DNA from: Azadirachta indica
Taxonomy: Eukaryota; Streptophyta; Magnoliopsida; Sapindales; Meliaceae
Direction of reading: 5' to 3'
DNA length: 64,000 nucleotides
NCBI GenBank assembly: GCA_022749755.1
Contig: CM040444.1
Location: forward strand, 19,269,326 to 19,333,325
The position numbers and the translations under genes were made by a program. Below the pieces are notes generated by a model. The model ran no database searches and was not told where the DNA came from. It saw only the letters and a list, made by a program, of their open reading frames with translations. Shown here in pieces: positions 1 through 11,939 of this stretch; the stretch's first letter is position 1; every line of letters starts with the position of its first letter.

Positions 1-850
1 AAATGCCTGAACCGACGAATCAGCATTGTATGTAGGTGAAAGCATGGCGTTAGCTTCGAGTTTCAAAATCTTGCAACTCAGTCCAACTTCTTCAAGAAAA
101 GGGAAATTGCTCCCTGTTAAGGAAGTAAGTACCCCGGCCTTTTGGACGCAGAAATCAGCCGGAAGATTAGCAGCACTTTTGACCCATGAGTTACAATTAT
201 TGTCTTCCTTAGGAAATAGTATGTTTTTCCTTTCTTCTTCACCTAGCTTGATGATCAAGGCACTTTTTTGGCTTTTAGCTAAAATTTCTGCTTCTTTTTG
301 GTTCATATTAAAAGCTCTGCTTGTGAATTCGGAGGAGAAACTTCCCAAGATACCTAGAGCTCCTGTTAGCAAGAAGTAAGTAAATTCTCCGGGAACGTGG
401 GCCTTGGAAGTTTCGCCAACAAATACAATGACAAGATCTGATTTTCCGTGATTGTACCACCATGAGACTGCTCCGAAGGGTACTGGAATCACATCTCCGG
501 CTCGAAGACCTAAAACTATTTCCTGGTTTGAATGTTTTTTGTCATTGGATAATACCATTCCCGTTACTGCATTTTCACCTGTAGTATATAGAGATTAGGT
601 TCACATAAATTAATTAAGATGATAGTTAGTTGGCACTGAGTAGGTACATACCTTGAAGAACATGACCAACTTTAGAGGAATCAGCATAATGAGGAAGAGC
701 AAATCCTCCAGGCTTAAGAACAAGAATACCAGCACCAATTTTGGCCTCGGCAAGCAAAGGAGATTCAGTAGCAGACCAACTGTGGTAGGATCCACCTTCT
801 CCCTCAAAAATCTTTTTGCCTGCAAACTTGGGCGTGAGATCCATCTCCAT
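1..850 (-). CDS. Cupin gene 1: 11S-globulin-like bicupin, partial at window edge
   Basis: Exon 1 is 850-652 and exon 2 runs from 578 off the window at position 1. The intron has a GT donor after the codon for Gln in VLQ and an AG acceptor before GTGAAAATG. The protein shows the N-terminal cupin motifs of its paralogues here: LPHYADSS, the glycine-rich turn after VLQG, and DVIPVPFG followed by WWYN. The frame is open to the edge, where it reaches the start of the C-terminal cupin. The first ATG used by genes 3 and 4 is changed (ttttgc instead of gtgatgc), so I place the start at the in-frame ATG at 850, which gives a shorter N-terminus (MEMDLTPKF). No signal peptide is seen, so a cytosolic or nuclear location is likely. 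Family knowledge: legumin-fold bicupins of the At1g07750/At2g28680 type, with no established enzymatic role. The third exon lies outside the window. Confidence 0.85.
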
Positions 851-2577
851 TTCACTGCTTGTTTGCAATTGCTTCGGGCAAAACTCTGAGAAAGAAATGA
901 GGGTAGCTTCTCTTTTCTACTGAAATTCACCTAAAAATAAAATCTTACAGTTAATATTAATCTTGGTGTTTATATAAATACGGTCACACACACCCTATTT
1001 CATGCATAAAGAACTCAGCGGATTGTTAAATACTGTATCGAAAATTAATTAATTTCAAGCAAGCTAGACAAAAACAGCAAAACTTGATGAAGAAACTAGA
1101 AGCATGAAGGCTTTCTGTAAAGCAAATTGATTTTATGATAAATGGTAGAAGGCTTGACTTCTGTTTATAGAAAATGAAGCCCTTGGGGCCACTGCTTTTT
1201 CTTGTAGGGTTGAAATTTTTCGTTGCCTGTTAATTCATTTGGGCTTGTCTACTGAGCAACGTCTACTTTTATCACTGACTGGATAGTATCACATCATAAT
1301 TCGGTGTGGCCTAATAATTAATTGTTTGTTCTATCGTTATTGCGGGTTAGGTGTTGCCTACTATTAATTGTCACAGAAGGGTCGGAAGTTGCTAGAAGAG
1401 AGTGCGTAACTTAATAGTTGCTACATAGTTCCGAAATGATTGCACGTGGCTTGAAATTAAGGGATGGAGATTTTTTTTCATTTTTGAGTGGTGGAAATCT
1501 ACCCCTACTTCAAAATAATTGATCTTCATCTTTGCTAAGCAAAAATCCAATAGAATAATAAAAAAGTGAGGAAAAGAAGAACAATTATGCTCTTCTTGAC
1601 CCTTTTTTTTTTTTCTGGAAAGAACTCTTGGAATTAAAATAACACATATTACTTTAATAATATGTTGTAAAGCTTGTGCATTTGCGATCCTTGGTTTGTT
1701 TTTTTTTTTTTAATTAAAAGCTCTCAACTAAGAGAATTCATTTTAAAAAAAAAAAAAAAACAAAACGGAGTACAGAGTTAAAAAAGGGGATGTGAACCTT
1801 ACCTCAACAGGCAAACATTTAAAGAAAAACGAAAAAAATAAGGGATAATAATTCATATTCTCTTGATATTTGATATAATAAATAGATACTTTTTAATATT
1901 TTAAAAAAATAAATATTTTTTTTAATATTTAGATAAATATACAAATATCTTTTATTTTTATTTTTATTAATTGATCAGTTAATTTATTATTATTTATATT
2001 CTTAAATTTTTATATAATAATAATAATATAATATATATTTTATTTAATTATAATATTTTAATCTCTATTTTTTAATATTTTTTATAATATTTTTTTTAAA
2101 TTTAACAAATTATTCTTGTATTTAATTTTTTTTTTACAATATATTTAAAATTAAATATATTTTTAATTTATTATTTCAATAAAAAATTTAGAAAAAATAT
2201 TATTAAAAAATTTAAACAATGAGTTAAATTAAACTCTTGTTAAAATATTTATAATTTTTTTTTTACAATAAATTTACTATTTAACTGTTGAAAAAATTAA
2301 AACATAGTTTAACATTTTATTCAAATACTAATATTTTTATTTAAAAGATTATATTAAATTTATTATATTTTTTTCAAAAAAATTATAAAAAATATAAATA
2401 TAAAAAAAGTAAAAAACAGAAAAAAAATTTAACATCATTTATTAATAAAATTAATAATTAAATATATTTTATATTTTTATTAATCAATATAATTTAATTT
2501 TAATTAACAAGTTAAAAATTTTAATCATTTTTATTTGTAGTATTATATAATATATATTTATTGTTTATATTTTTTAG
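851..2577. other. Upstream region of cupin gene 1 and AT-rich spacer
   Basis: About 950-1500 is ordinary promoter-like sequence with weak similarity to the upstream blocks of the other cupin genes. From about 1600 there are several homopolymer runs (T and A), and 1850-2577 is almost pure A/T low-complexity sequence. I see no gene here. The LINE on the minus strand ends against the AT-rich block, whose A-rich minus strand may include its tail. Confidence 0.7.
1161..1170 (-). promoter_or_regulatory. Probable TATA box of cupin gene 1
   Basis: The minus strand reads CTATAAACAG, at the same place relative to the gene (about 310 bp before the start codon) as the CTATAAATAG boxes of genes 2, 3 and 4. 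It is followed by a leader rich in GAAG/CTT motifs, as in the paralogues. Confidence 0.5.
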
Positions 2578-5500
2578 TTAACGAAACTCGTAATTAGGAA
2601 GACCCATATAATTATGATGCAATAATCCCTTGATCTCGTTTGGAGGGTCTGACCACCAGTACAAAGAAGAAAGACCAAGACCTACACTAGCAAGTTTGTC
2701 AGGAACTGCATTGCCCTCTCGAAATATATGGGAATAGTGAATAGCATGGAATCCATCATTCTTCTGCAAGACAACCAAAGAGAGCGAAGCTGCAAGGACG
2801 AAAATAAGATGTATTCTGAATACAAGAAAGAACTGAGCTGGAATCACTTTCAATCCACAGATCAACTTAGGCATTAGAGTGACCAAATTCAATAGCTGTA
2901 GGAATAACTTGTATCTCAGAAAAGAAACTGTTCTGATGACCTAAAGGGAGAGAAAAGGCACCAAAAAAATTGTAGTTGTGATCCCTAAAAACATCAGCAG
3001 CAACAGACAAGCCAGGAATTACCTTCAGAAAGTCCATCTGTATTGGCCTTCATCCAAGAATTAAAGGGGCAAAACCAAAAGACTGAAGTAAGGACAAAAC
3101 CTGGGCGAAAAGGGCTTTCCGAAAAGCACACTCAACCTGCACTTGAGCACAACAAAAAGCAGTAATGGAATGGAAAGAGACAGAAGTCGATTCAAAAATC
3201 AGGTTATCTCGGGCTTTCCAAATAGAATGCAAATGAATAAAGCACACAAAGACCAAATATTAAAAACCATAGGAGAAAAGCATTGAGATACAATTATTCC
3301 CCAAAAATCAGTTATAGAATCTAAATTCGAATAAGTGACCCGAAAAATTGCAAACCACCAAGGCCAAATCCTTCTAGCAAAAGCGCACTCAACCAAGAAA
3401 TGAGAAACTGATTCTTCATGGGAAAGAAAAAAAACACAACGAGATACCAAAGAGATTCCACAACGTTTCGAAACAACATCTGTTGGCAAGCGATTGTGAA
3501 TCAATCTCCAAAAAAAGAATGAGAGCTTTGGAGGGATATGATGCTGCCAAATCAATTTTGTCTGTGGCACTTTATCAGCTTTACGACGATAAAAATCCAC
3601 GCAAGCTACAAAGGAAAGATCACCTGAATTGGAAGATTCCCAAACTAATTTATCTTCGAATTGAAAGGAAGGCAAACGTACAGACTGAATCTCTGTAGCC
3701 AAATCCGAAAAACGCAGATCAAAGGCTCAAGGAAGCTGCCCATGACAGTCTCCGATAGCACTAGAAACTGATGCTGATAGAGAATGCGAAAAATTTCCCA
3801 AACCGAGAGAGTCTCTGATTGAAAATTTCAACCACTTAGCCTTCCAAAAGGAAACTTGCTTACAATCTACAATTAACCATCTAAAGCCATGATACAAATC
3901 AGGAAGAATAGAATCAAATCCCACAGCAAACGACGATTGGGAAACTTTATAACCGCTAAAATAAGATAGACCCTTGTATCTAGCTTTAAAATACCTACTC
4001 CAAATGGAGTCTTTCTGATAAAAATCCCATGCAAATTTTAAAAGACATGCTTTACTCAAAACTCTTTAATCGCATAAGCCTAGACCACCCTCATGTTTTG
4101 GTAAGCACAACGGATCCCAAGCATAGTGATGAATTTGCGAGTTTCAAAGTCACCAGACTATATGAAATTGCAAGTGGCACGTGACAAAAATTTCAGAAGG
4201 GAAACTAGCCACTTATAGAGACGGAAACTATGTAAGAAGACTGATTGAGAGACAGAACTGACTAACTGAACTCTTCTCGCCATAGATAACACCTTGCCTT
4301 TCCATCCTGCAAGCTTTGAGATAGCACGATCTGCTAAGGCATGTAACTGAATCTTCTTTGGTTTACGGCAAAACAGCGGAGCTCCAAGATATGTAAAAGG
4401 GCAGTGCCTTCTCTAGAATCCAAAGTACTCTGAATTTCCCTGGCATGAGAAGAAGAAGATTTACGCATGTAAAAGAAACACTTGTCTTTATTGAACCATT
4501 GCCAGAAACTGCAGAATAATGATCAAGGAAGTCTATCAAATTCCTTAGAGATTTATTATCTCCCCTGCAAAATAATATAGCATCATCAGCATAGAATACA
4601 TGAGTTAGCCGAGAACCCTAGGGGTTGAAACAGACTTATCTTTATTATTCAAAAGTCTTGAAATTCCTGTACTCAGATAATCTTCAGCAATGCAAAATAA
4701 AATAGGTGAAAGAGGGTCTCCCTGCCTAACACTCTGAGAACAAGAAAAGAACCCATGAGGAGATCCATTAATAAGAACCGAAAGCTTATCTGAATGAAGA
4801 AGAATTTTGATCCGGTTGACAAAAGTGTTGCAAAACCCAAATCTTTATAAAATACTAATCAAAAAAGTCCATTCCAATGTGTCAAAAGCTTTTTCCATGT
4901 CTAACTTGATTGCAACATTGCCACCTTGTATATACGATCAAGAAGCTGCAAGTTGTGAGAGACCAAGCCAATAGCATAAGAAATACTTCGTTTAGAAATA
5001 AACCCACGTTGCTGTGGCAAGATAATTTTGTCTACAATATGCTTTAAACGAACTGCAAGAATCTTTGGAATGACTTTAAAAATATAATTGGCTAAAGCAA
5101 TTGGATGAAACGTGATAAAGCATCAGCCTCAGGCACCTTAGGAATAAGGGTGATAAAAGTGGAATTGATATTGGATGGAAGCCAAGAATGCTCAAAAAAA
5201 TATTGAATAAAGTGTACATCTTCACTGGCAATCGCCCAGCAAGATTGGAAGAAAACACAACCAAAACCATCAGAACCAGGGGCACTATTAGAGTCCATGT
5301 CAAACACAGCTGCCTTGATTTCCTTTGTACTTGGAGTTGTTGAAAGAACCTCATTATCCTCATCTGAAATGGACTCTGGGATAATATCTTGTAAAGCTTG
5401 GTTACTCACATGACCATTAGAAGAGTACAATTCTGCAAAAAAATTGACAACATGGTTAGATATTTCAGTTGGATCCTCCACTAAATCTTCATTTATCTTC

Positions 5501-6651
5501 AAACAAATCAATTTTGACCGAGCGGATCTTTTTTTTTTTTTTGCATACAAATGAAAAAACTTAAAACTTTTGTCAGCATCTTTAAGCCAATTTACTCAAA
5601 CTTTTGTTTTTCCAAAATTCATCATAAACTCTTAAGCAATCCAAAACCTGCCTTTTAGCTCCTATTTCTTCAGAAGCCAAGACATCTGAAATCCCATTCA
5701 CTGCAATGTTATTCTGAATCAAAGCAAGCCTCTCCTTAGCAATAGCTAAATTAGATTCAACATTGCCAAGAATTGAAGAGTTCCAAAGCCGAAGCTTACT
5801 CTTAAGCCGCTTTAATTTAAAAACCAAGTTTTGCATAGGACAAGAGACACCTGTAGAAACAACCAGTTGTCTCGAACTAATTTCATAAAGGAAGAATGTT
5901 GAATCCAGATAGGTTGAAACTGAAAAGGCTTGGGTCCTGAAGCAATAGAAGTTGAAGCTCAAAAAACTAATGGACAGTGATCTGAGTGTATGCGAGGTAA
6001 AGCTATGCAATCTATAATTGGCCAACAATCTAACCAGCAAGGATTACATAAAGAACGATCCAAATGAAGCTCAGTTTGACTCCTAGTTCGCCATCCACTA
6101 GACCATGTATAAAATGCACCAGTTATATTAAGATGGATTAAGTTGCTATCACCCATGGCCTTCTTGAAGTAAGAGCAGGCTATTTTATGTGGGCGACAAA
6201 CCCCTTTCTTTTCATGAACACCCATCACTGAATTAAAGTCGCCAATAACCATCCAAGCATCTGAAATAATGCCACTAAGTCTAACCAAATCTACCCATAG
6301 TTCTACGTAAGATATAATTTGTGGAAGCATACACAAAAGTGAGATAACAATTATGCCCATCATCGAGATATCTAACTGTAATAGATTGCCCCTCAATGGA
6401 GACAACAGAGATGTCTGTAATGAGAGAAGAACAAAGCAACCAAGGTTGGGAAGCTGACCACCTCTATTATTAACCGAAACCAGGCACATATTAAGTGAAG
6501 TCCAGTGGGATTCTGGAATTGTAGAAAAAGAAATCATAGGTTCAGCGATACCTACAAAATCAGGTTTATGAAGTTTGCATAAATTAAAAAGTTCCATTTT
6601 GGAGGTGGGATTGCCAATGCCCCTAATATTCCAATATAAGACTTTCATCAA
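2578..6651 (-). pseudogene. LINE ORF2: endonuclease, reverse transcriptase, RNase H, multiply broken
   Basis: ORF2 opens with MKVLYWNIRGIG, the standard start of plant LINE endonucleases, and keeps the GDFN and SDHCPLVF catalytic motifs in 5959-6651. Frames at 5582-6040 and 5092-5550 carry the linker and the RT palm start (SAPGSDGFG, then TLIPK). Without a continuous frame, 4680-4760 still encodes RQGDPLSPILF and 4582-4593 encodes the catalytic YADD. 3199-3702 is a zf-RVT domain (PPKLSFFFWRL with Cys/His pairs). 2578-2892 ends with HIFREGN followed by a degenerate AD-like motif, the typical end of a plant LINE RNase H. Frameshifts separate all of these pieces. The protein would nick DNA and prime reverse transcription, but this copy cannot make it. 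Confidence 0.9.
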
Positions 6652-7985
6652 GTGGAGGAGGAGATATCACCTTCATCGGAGCGGTGAAGGTCTTGATTCA
6701 ATCTAGAAGCCTTTGCATCTTTCCTTCGAAGTAGTTTCTGCTGAGACTTTGATAATACTGGAAGGAAATCTGCATCTATTACCCGCGAAGCTGCCTCAAT
6801 TTCTGCCAGAAAATCATCCTGGGCACCCAGAGGATCATCTTTTTCGGAGTCGTTTCCAGAAGTCGAAGTCGACGATCCAACACCTAAGACGCGTGCAGGA
6901 TCATTGAGATTAAGAGAAGGAGCACACTCAACAGTGTTTTCAATTTGCTTATCTGGCGTAATTGAAACCTTCGAACTTGGTAGTTGCTGTATTGCAGTGA
7001 CAGTTTCCGTCGCAGAAGTAACAGGTGGCTTTATTACGGAAGTCACGCCGGGAGCAAGCGGCTCCTTGACCATTGTAATCTTCTCTGAGTTACTAAGAAC
7101 TTGTTGAACTGCATTAGGTCCAATATTCCCATCCTTCTTTGGCTTGTAAACAATTGCTTGTTTTTTAGATCAACAAACAGCTGACTTATTGTTCACATAC
7201 CAACATTTATCAATGGAATGGCCCAGCGCCCCACATTCTTTACACTTCACTGGAAGACGCTGATACTGAATGTCCGCCGGAAAACAAAAATTTGGTCGCT
7301 CAACCATTAAGTTTACAAGAAGCTCCATAGAAAGATCAACTTCCACTAAGACCCTGCCATAATACCCATATTTCTTTTCTAGTGTGATTGGGTCTATTTT
7401 AAGCGGAATTCCTGCACCTCGAGCAATATGCATAAGAATAAGAGGATGCCAGTATTCAGAACTCAATCCATAAATTCTAATCCATACTTGTGCATGAGTT
7501 TGAATTTGTGGATCATAAGGATTAAAATCCGGAGTCCATTGATATAACCTGAAAATTCCAGAGGATAAAGAGCAATACCCATTGCGCCAGACTTTCCCCA
7601 TATCTTCCTCAGAATGGAAATGTAAATCATAATATCCCTTAGGTCGTGCCATAATGCTCCAATCATTAGATAATCGCCAAATTGCTTGAAGGGAAACCTT
7701 TAGATCATCTGTTTTCGAAGGACGAGAACCTCTACGCAAGGATAAGCGCCCAATCAAGTTGGATTTACTATATTGGATCTGTTGCAAATAAACATCATCA
7801 GGTATCTTAACAAATGTCATATCACCTTGACAAGAGGGAGGTGGAATAACATCATGAGTAGACCCTAAATGATAAAGAGATTGTCTCCCTACAGCTTCAG
7901 CGAATGATTTTGCTGAGGTGCCAGTCATCGCTGTAAAAGTCTCGCATTGAGGATTGCCAGGAACCATGTTACTAGAAGTTGGCAT
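6648..7985 (-). pseudogene. LINE ORF1 (DUF4283 plus CCHC zinc knuckle), one internal stop
   Basis: ORF1 is the RNA-binding, gag-like protein of plant LINEs. I start it at the ATG at 7985 (MPTSS...), since the longer open frame to 8033 has no ATG. The N-terminal half resembles DUF4283, with a GYYDLHFHSEED-like segment and the WVRIYGL-type motif here as VWIRIYGLSSEYW. It is followed by a zinc knuckle C-x2-C-x4-H-x4-C (CKECGALGHSIDKC, 7203-7244). An in-frame TGA near 7170 interrupts it. The same frame then continues through a Ser/Thr-rich tail to 6648. The stop overlaps the ORF2 start in the arrangement TGATG, a normal compact junction. The product would coat LINE RNA. The premature stop makes it a pseudogene. 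Confidence 0.85.
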
Positions 7986-10237
7986 CAAGGAGAGGTTGAG
8001 AGAAAAGGAAAATGAAATTGTAGAAAGAAACAATCCAGAGAAGAAGAAAGAAGAAATCAGATATCACTGTTTTGTGCACTAGGAATTTCATCAAACACCT
8101 TCCCTGCAGTCATCTTCGCGTAATCGACTTCTCCAAATCTCTTTCCAAAAGCAAGTTTCAAAATTTTTACTATGCTGCAGTGTAAATAAAGCCGATCAAA
8201 TCAGCGGTTTGGTTGGGTTCAATTTCAAACTTATTTAGACCAAAATTAAAGGGTAGATTTTCAATAGGAATTAAATTAAGAATTTAATTTTTTAAAATAA
8301 TTACTATTTAAAATTTGTATAAAAAATGATTCAATCAGGTTAAAATATTCTCACAAAAAATTTTTAAAAATAACCATTATTTACTTTTAATAAAAATATT
8401 TTCGTTTAAAAAAATTTAAGTGAATTATTTCTACAATAAATTTTAAACAGAAAAATTTACTAAAATTTCAATTAAAGTATAGAGTATTGTAGTTAATTTT
8501 CTCAAACTTAAAAAAAGTTTTAAGTCAACTATATGATGGGATATTTTTCAAATAATAAATAATGGGTAATTACGTCAAATAGTATAAATGCAATGAAAAA
8601 ATAGTATATAAAATATTTAATAAATTATGAGTGTTATTAAATATCTTTAATTTACGAAGAAATATAAAAATATTTTCTAATTTTAGACAAAATAAAAAGA
8701 AAAAAATCTCAGAAGAGAAAGTAAGTTTTGTATTTGTTTTTATAGTGGAAATGGAATCATTTTCATAAAAAAAAAAAATACAATTTTATACACTCTAAAG
8801 CCAAGCTACTATTATTTTTTCCTTTTCATGATATGACTCAATAACTCATTTCAGCCAACCACGGAATTATTACTAATTTTATTTTTTATTTCACCTTTCT
8901 TTATTTAAACGAACCCAAGCATAAGCGTTCATGTTTTCGAAAAAAGTTACAAAATCTATTATTATTAATGTATTATACATTTACTAGAAATCTTTAACTT
9001 GATAACTGCTAAGAATTAAAATTGTTTGTTCATAATTTCTTGGGAGATATCTTCCTACATCATTAAAAATTAGGAGTATTTTTTTTATTTCATCAAAATT
9101 CAAAATTATCTAACAATATTTTATAATTTAGGGATATTTATTGTTTTATTAAAAATAGAGTACATTAATTATGACGAATTAATTATATATTTCAAATTTA
9201 ATCTTAAGCATTAAAAGTGATTAAATTTAAAAATTTAAGATTAGTTTAGAATTTGATGTGAAAATGGGTAGAACTGTGAGTTGATAATTCGTCCCTTAAA
9301 TCGATGATAAGAGAAAAGAAAAATAAGATTTTCACAACAAAAAAAAAAGAAAATAAGATTTATTCAATATTCAAGAATTGGATAGGAAAAATTAAGAAAA
9401 TGTATTTAATATTCATGGCAATCTGACGCCCACAATCAAAGTAATTAAGAACATTTATATTCTGTTATATTCAAAAATCATCTTTTCTTGATCTCTCTCT
9501 CTGTTTTCCTTTTCTAATCTTTTAAGGATTACTATTAAGTTATTATTATTGTTTCATGAATATTGGGTACATTAAATTGTCTATCAGTTGTCTTGAAAGC
9601 ACGTGTTCCCTGCCCGGAAGATGCTTAAGAGCTAGCTAGCAAAACTACACAATTTAAGCACTCTTGAAGTTCTCCATGAGCTTGGAAGCCAACTGTTAGG
9701 AAATTAGGGCCAATAATATTTTTCAAATATAAAAATTCATGTGATATAATAACTAAAAGATTACAAATAACAACAAATAACATATATACAAAAAATACAA
9801 ATATAAAAATACTCAAATTTAAGAGGTTCAACAAAAATTGTTACCTAAGTTCTCAAGTACTCGGATCACTTTACTAGTCTAAAAATGAGAGAAATTATAG
9901 AATTTAGTTAAATATGCAGATATTTACAAATTTAGTTGCACTAATTTATAATATTTGTAAAAATAATAAGATCAAACTATAAAACATTATAAATAGGGGA
10001 CCAAAATGAAAATATTTAGGAAATTATAACTAAAGAAGACGACTCCGTATGTTTGCAGCTGCCTCTAAAGCTAAAAGAAAGAGCCACATGTACAACGTCA
10101 ACTGAAAGGATTATTCAAATACCCAAAGAACGATTTACAAATACCCTTCAAGATTTAGTATGTTGTCAATCATCTTATTTTTGTCAATCATCTCCTATAT
10201 GATTTTACAATTAATTTATATTATTAATATTAAAATT
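7986..10237. other. AT-rich intergenic spacer
   Basis: No gene seen. It holds AT-rich DNA, a short CT microsatellite near 9494-9512, and around 9695 a TGTTAGGAAATTAGGG-type start that resembles the beginning of some plant LTRs. I found no matching end, so I do not call an element. Confidence 0.6.
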
Positions 10238-10983
10238 TGTAACTTGATGCTTATCATTAGAATGTGAATATTTTGCTCATAGATTATATATTTCTTTCTT
10301 TCAAAACTTGAGTTATCCTATAAAGTAGAACAATGATCAAAGAGAACCAGCTTTTTTAGTGAAAACTCTTCGATACTTAAGTTAAAAATTTAAGTTCTTT
10401 GTTAAGTAGGAATTGTAAAGAAATTGTGGCAGAATTTCATTATTTTTAGTAATAACTATGTATTTTTTTTCTCTAATTTACTTTCTTTTTATAAAAATTT
10501 GGATGAACCAACGGTGACATTAAATTTATAATTAAAAACAACAATTGAATCCTTATAATCAAGCAATTATGAGCAATTATTAGTTCGATGCTCGCTGGAT
10601 TCTGTATTCATCTTTCTGGTGTTATCTTCTGATCTGAATAGATTATTTTATACCACATTTGCATGAACTAAGCTGAGGAGAAATATATCTTTGACAAAGT
10701 TCTTTATCCAACGATCCAATTATTTGCATAATAGAAGTCTTTAATCTTCTTTATAACTATATAATCGTGTGTATTTATTGACTTAATTTCTCCCAAACTG
10801 TTATGATTCTCCATTTATTTAATCTCAATTAATGCCGATCCAAGCTGGACTTCACTGAACAGATATGACTATAACTTATGACTAATCTAATCATGAGTTC
10901 GCCTTTTACTTGTTTCGACCATAATATAATAAGATTGACTTGTAATGTTGACTTTTCTTAACTCTAAGTCATGTCCCTAAACA
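10238..10983 (-). repeat. 3' LTR of the left Ty3/gypsy element
   Basis: Aligns by eye along its length with 19047-19681, for example GAATGTGAATA...TTTGCTCA, the segment around CAATTGAATCCTTATAAT, and the TGTTTAGGGACATGACTTA start on the minus strand. A G-rich tract lies immediately upstream in the element's orientation. The lower boundary near 10238 is blurred by divergence. Confidence 0.75.
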
Positions 10984-11299
10984 TTAAAGCCCCCAATTTT
11001 TAGTGAAATTGACATTTTCACTGAAAACTTAAAAATGATACGAACTTATACTTGGGCACGTTCAATATGCCAACCACCCACCTCTCCTAAAGCAACTTTC
11101 CTTTATAATTCTTCAAAATGAAATTGATCACAACCAGCAATAAATTGAACATAATCAATACTTGTCATGCCTTAATCAACCAACAGTTGAACACAATCAA
11201 ACTCTCTTCAACTTAAGTTATTCCCCAAACACTAAGTCCCCCAGTTTGTTTTCCAACTTTCACTATAAATATTAGACTAAACTCATTTGAAACAACTTT

Positions 11300-11930
11300 T
11301 ATACATTTAGGAAACTTAGGAAATATATTTTACAAATGCGTTATAGAGCTTTTATTTGCAAATCAAACATCAAATTCATTATACACTCTATCTTTCATTT
11401 ATAATATTCAAAAGAAAGAGTGTTTGTGTATTACTTAATCATACTCTTTGATCAAGGATATTTTTCTTATAATTATTGTAAGGTTGAGTGTGAGAATAAC
11501 ACACTTGAATTGAGGTTTGAGTGACACTCTTAAGTCACTTGGTTGTAGAGGTTGGAAAGACACCCGATCAAGTCCTCTTGCATTGGGTTGAAGGCATAAT
11601 AATGGAATCCTTAAGCGGGTTGGCTTACAAGCATGGACATAGGTTGAAGTTTGCCGAACTATGTAAAAACTATTGTATTTGATCTCTCTTCCTATACTAT
11701 TTATTATTGTTTATATTTATATTTGTAATACATATTACTCTCACACACTTGAAGCTTAAATTATTTGCATTTATATATTGGTGATAGGTTTATGTATTGA
11801 ATTTATTGTACTATACCTTAGAAGGATTTGAATTACTTGGTGTTGATATTAAGTTGCTTTAAATTTGTTAAAATCTTTAAAAACCCAATTCTCTCCCCCT
11901 CTTAGGTTGCCTTAGTGATATTTTAATGAT
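11300..11930 (+). repeat. Copia-LTR-like fragment inside the Ty3/gypsy element
   Basis: The stretch with 'gacacccgatcaag', 'gccgaactatgtaaaa' and 'gatctctctt', ending in a C/T-rich 'ctctccccctcttaggttgcc', has the look of the R/U5 end of plant Ty1/Copia LTRs. It lies on the plus strand, just upstream of the plus-strand coding relic. No second LTR was found. This is recognition by pattern only. Confidence 0.4.
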
Positions 11931-11939
11931 CAGGATGAT

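Larger units (their letters stand above)
2578..7985 (-). mobile_element. Degenerate L1-type LINE with ORF1, ORF2 and RNase H
   Basis: About 5.4 kb in the order expected for a plant non-LTR retrotransposon read on the minus strand: DUF4283-like domain, zinc knuckle, apurinic endonuclease, reverse transcriptase with YADD, zf-RVT, and a C-terminal RNase H-like piece. ORF2 is broken into many short frames, so the copy is dead. The A-rich minus strand just past 2578 fits a LINE tail. I could not fix a target-site duplication. The 5' end may extend up to about 100 bp beyond the ORF1 start. Confidence 0.93.

Noticed and set aside
26..379. 117-residue open frame opposite cupin exon 2, present opposite all four copies
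   Set aside because: It is the antisense shadow of a conserved exon. Its persistence is explained by exon conservation, and it has no signals of its own.
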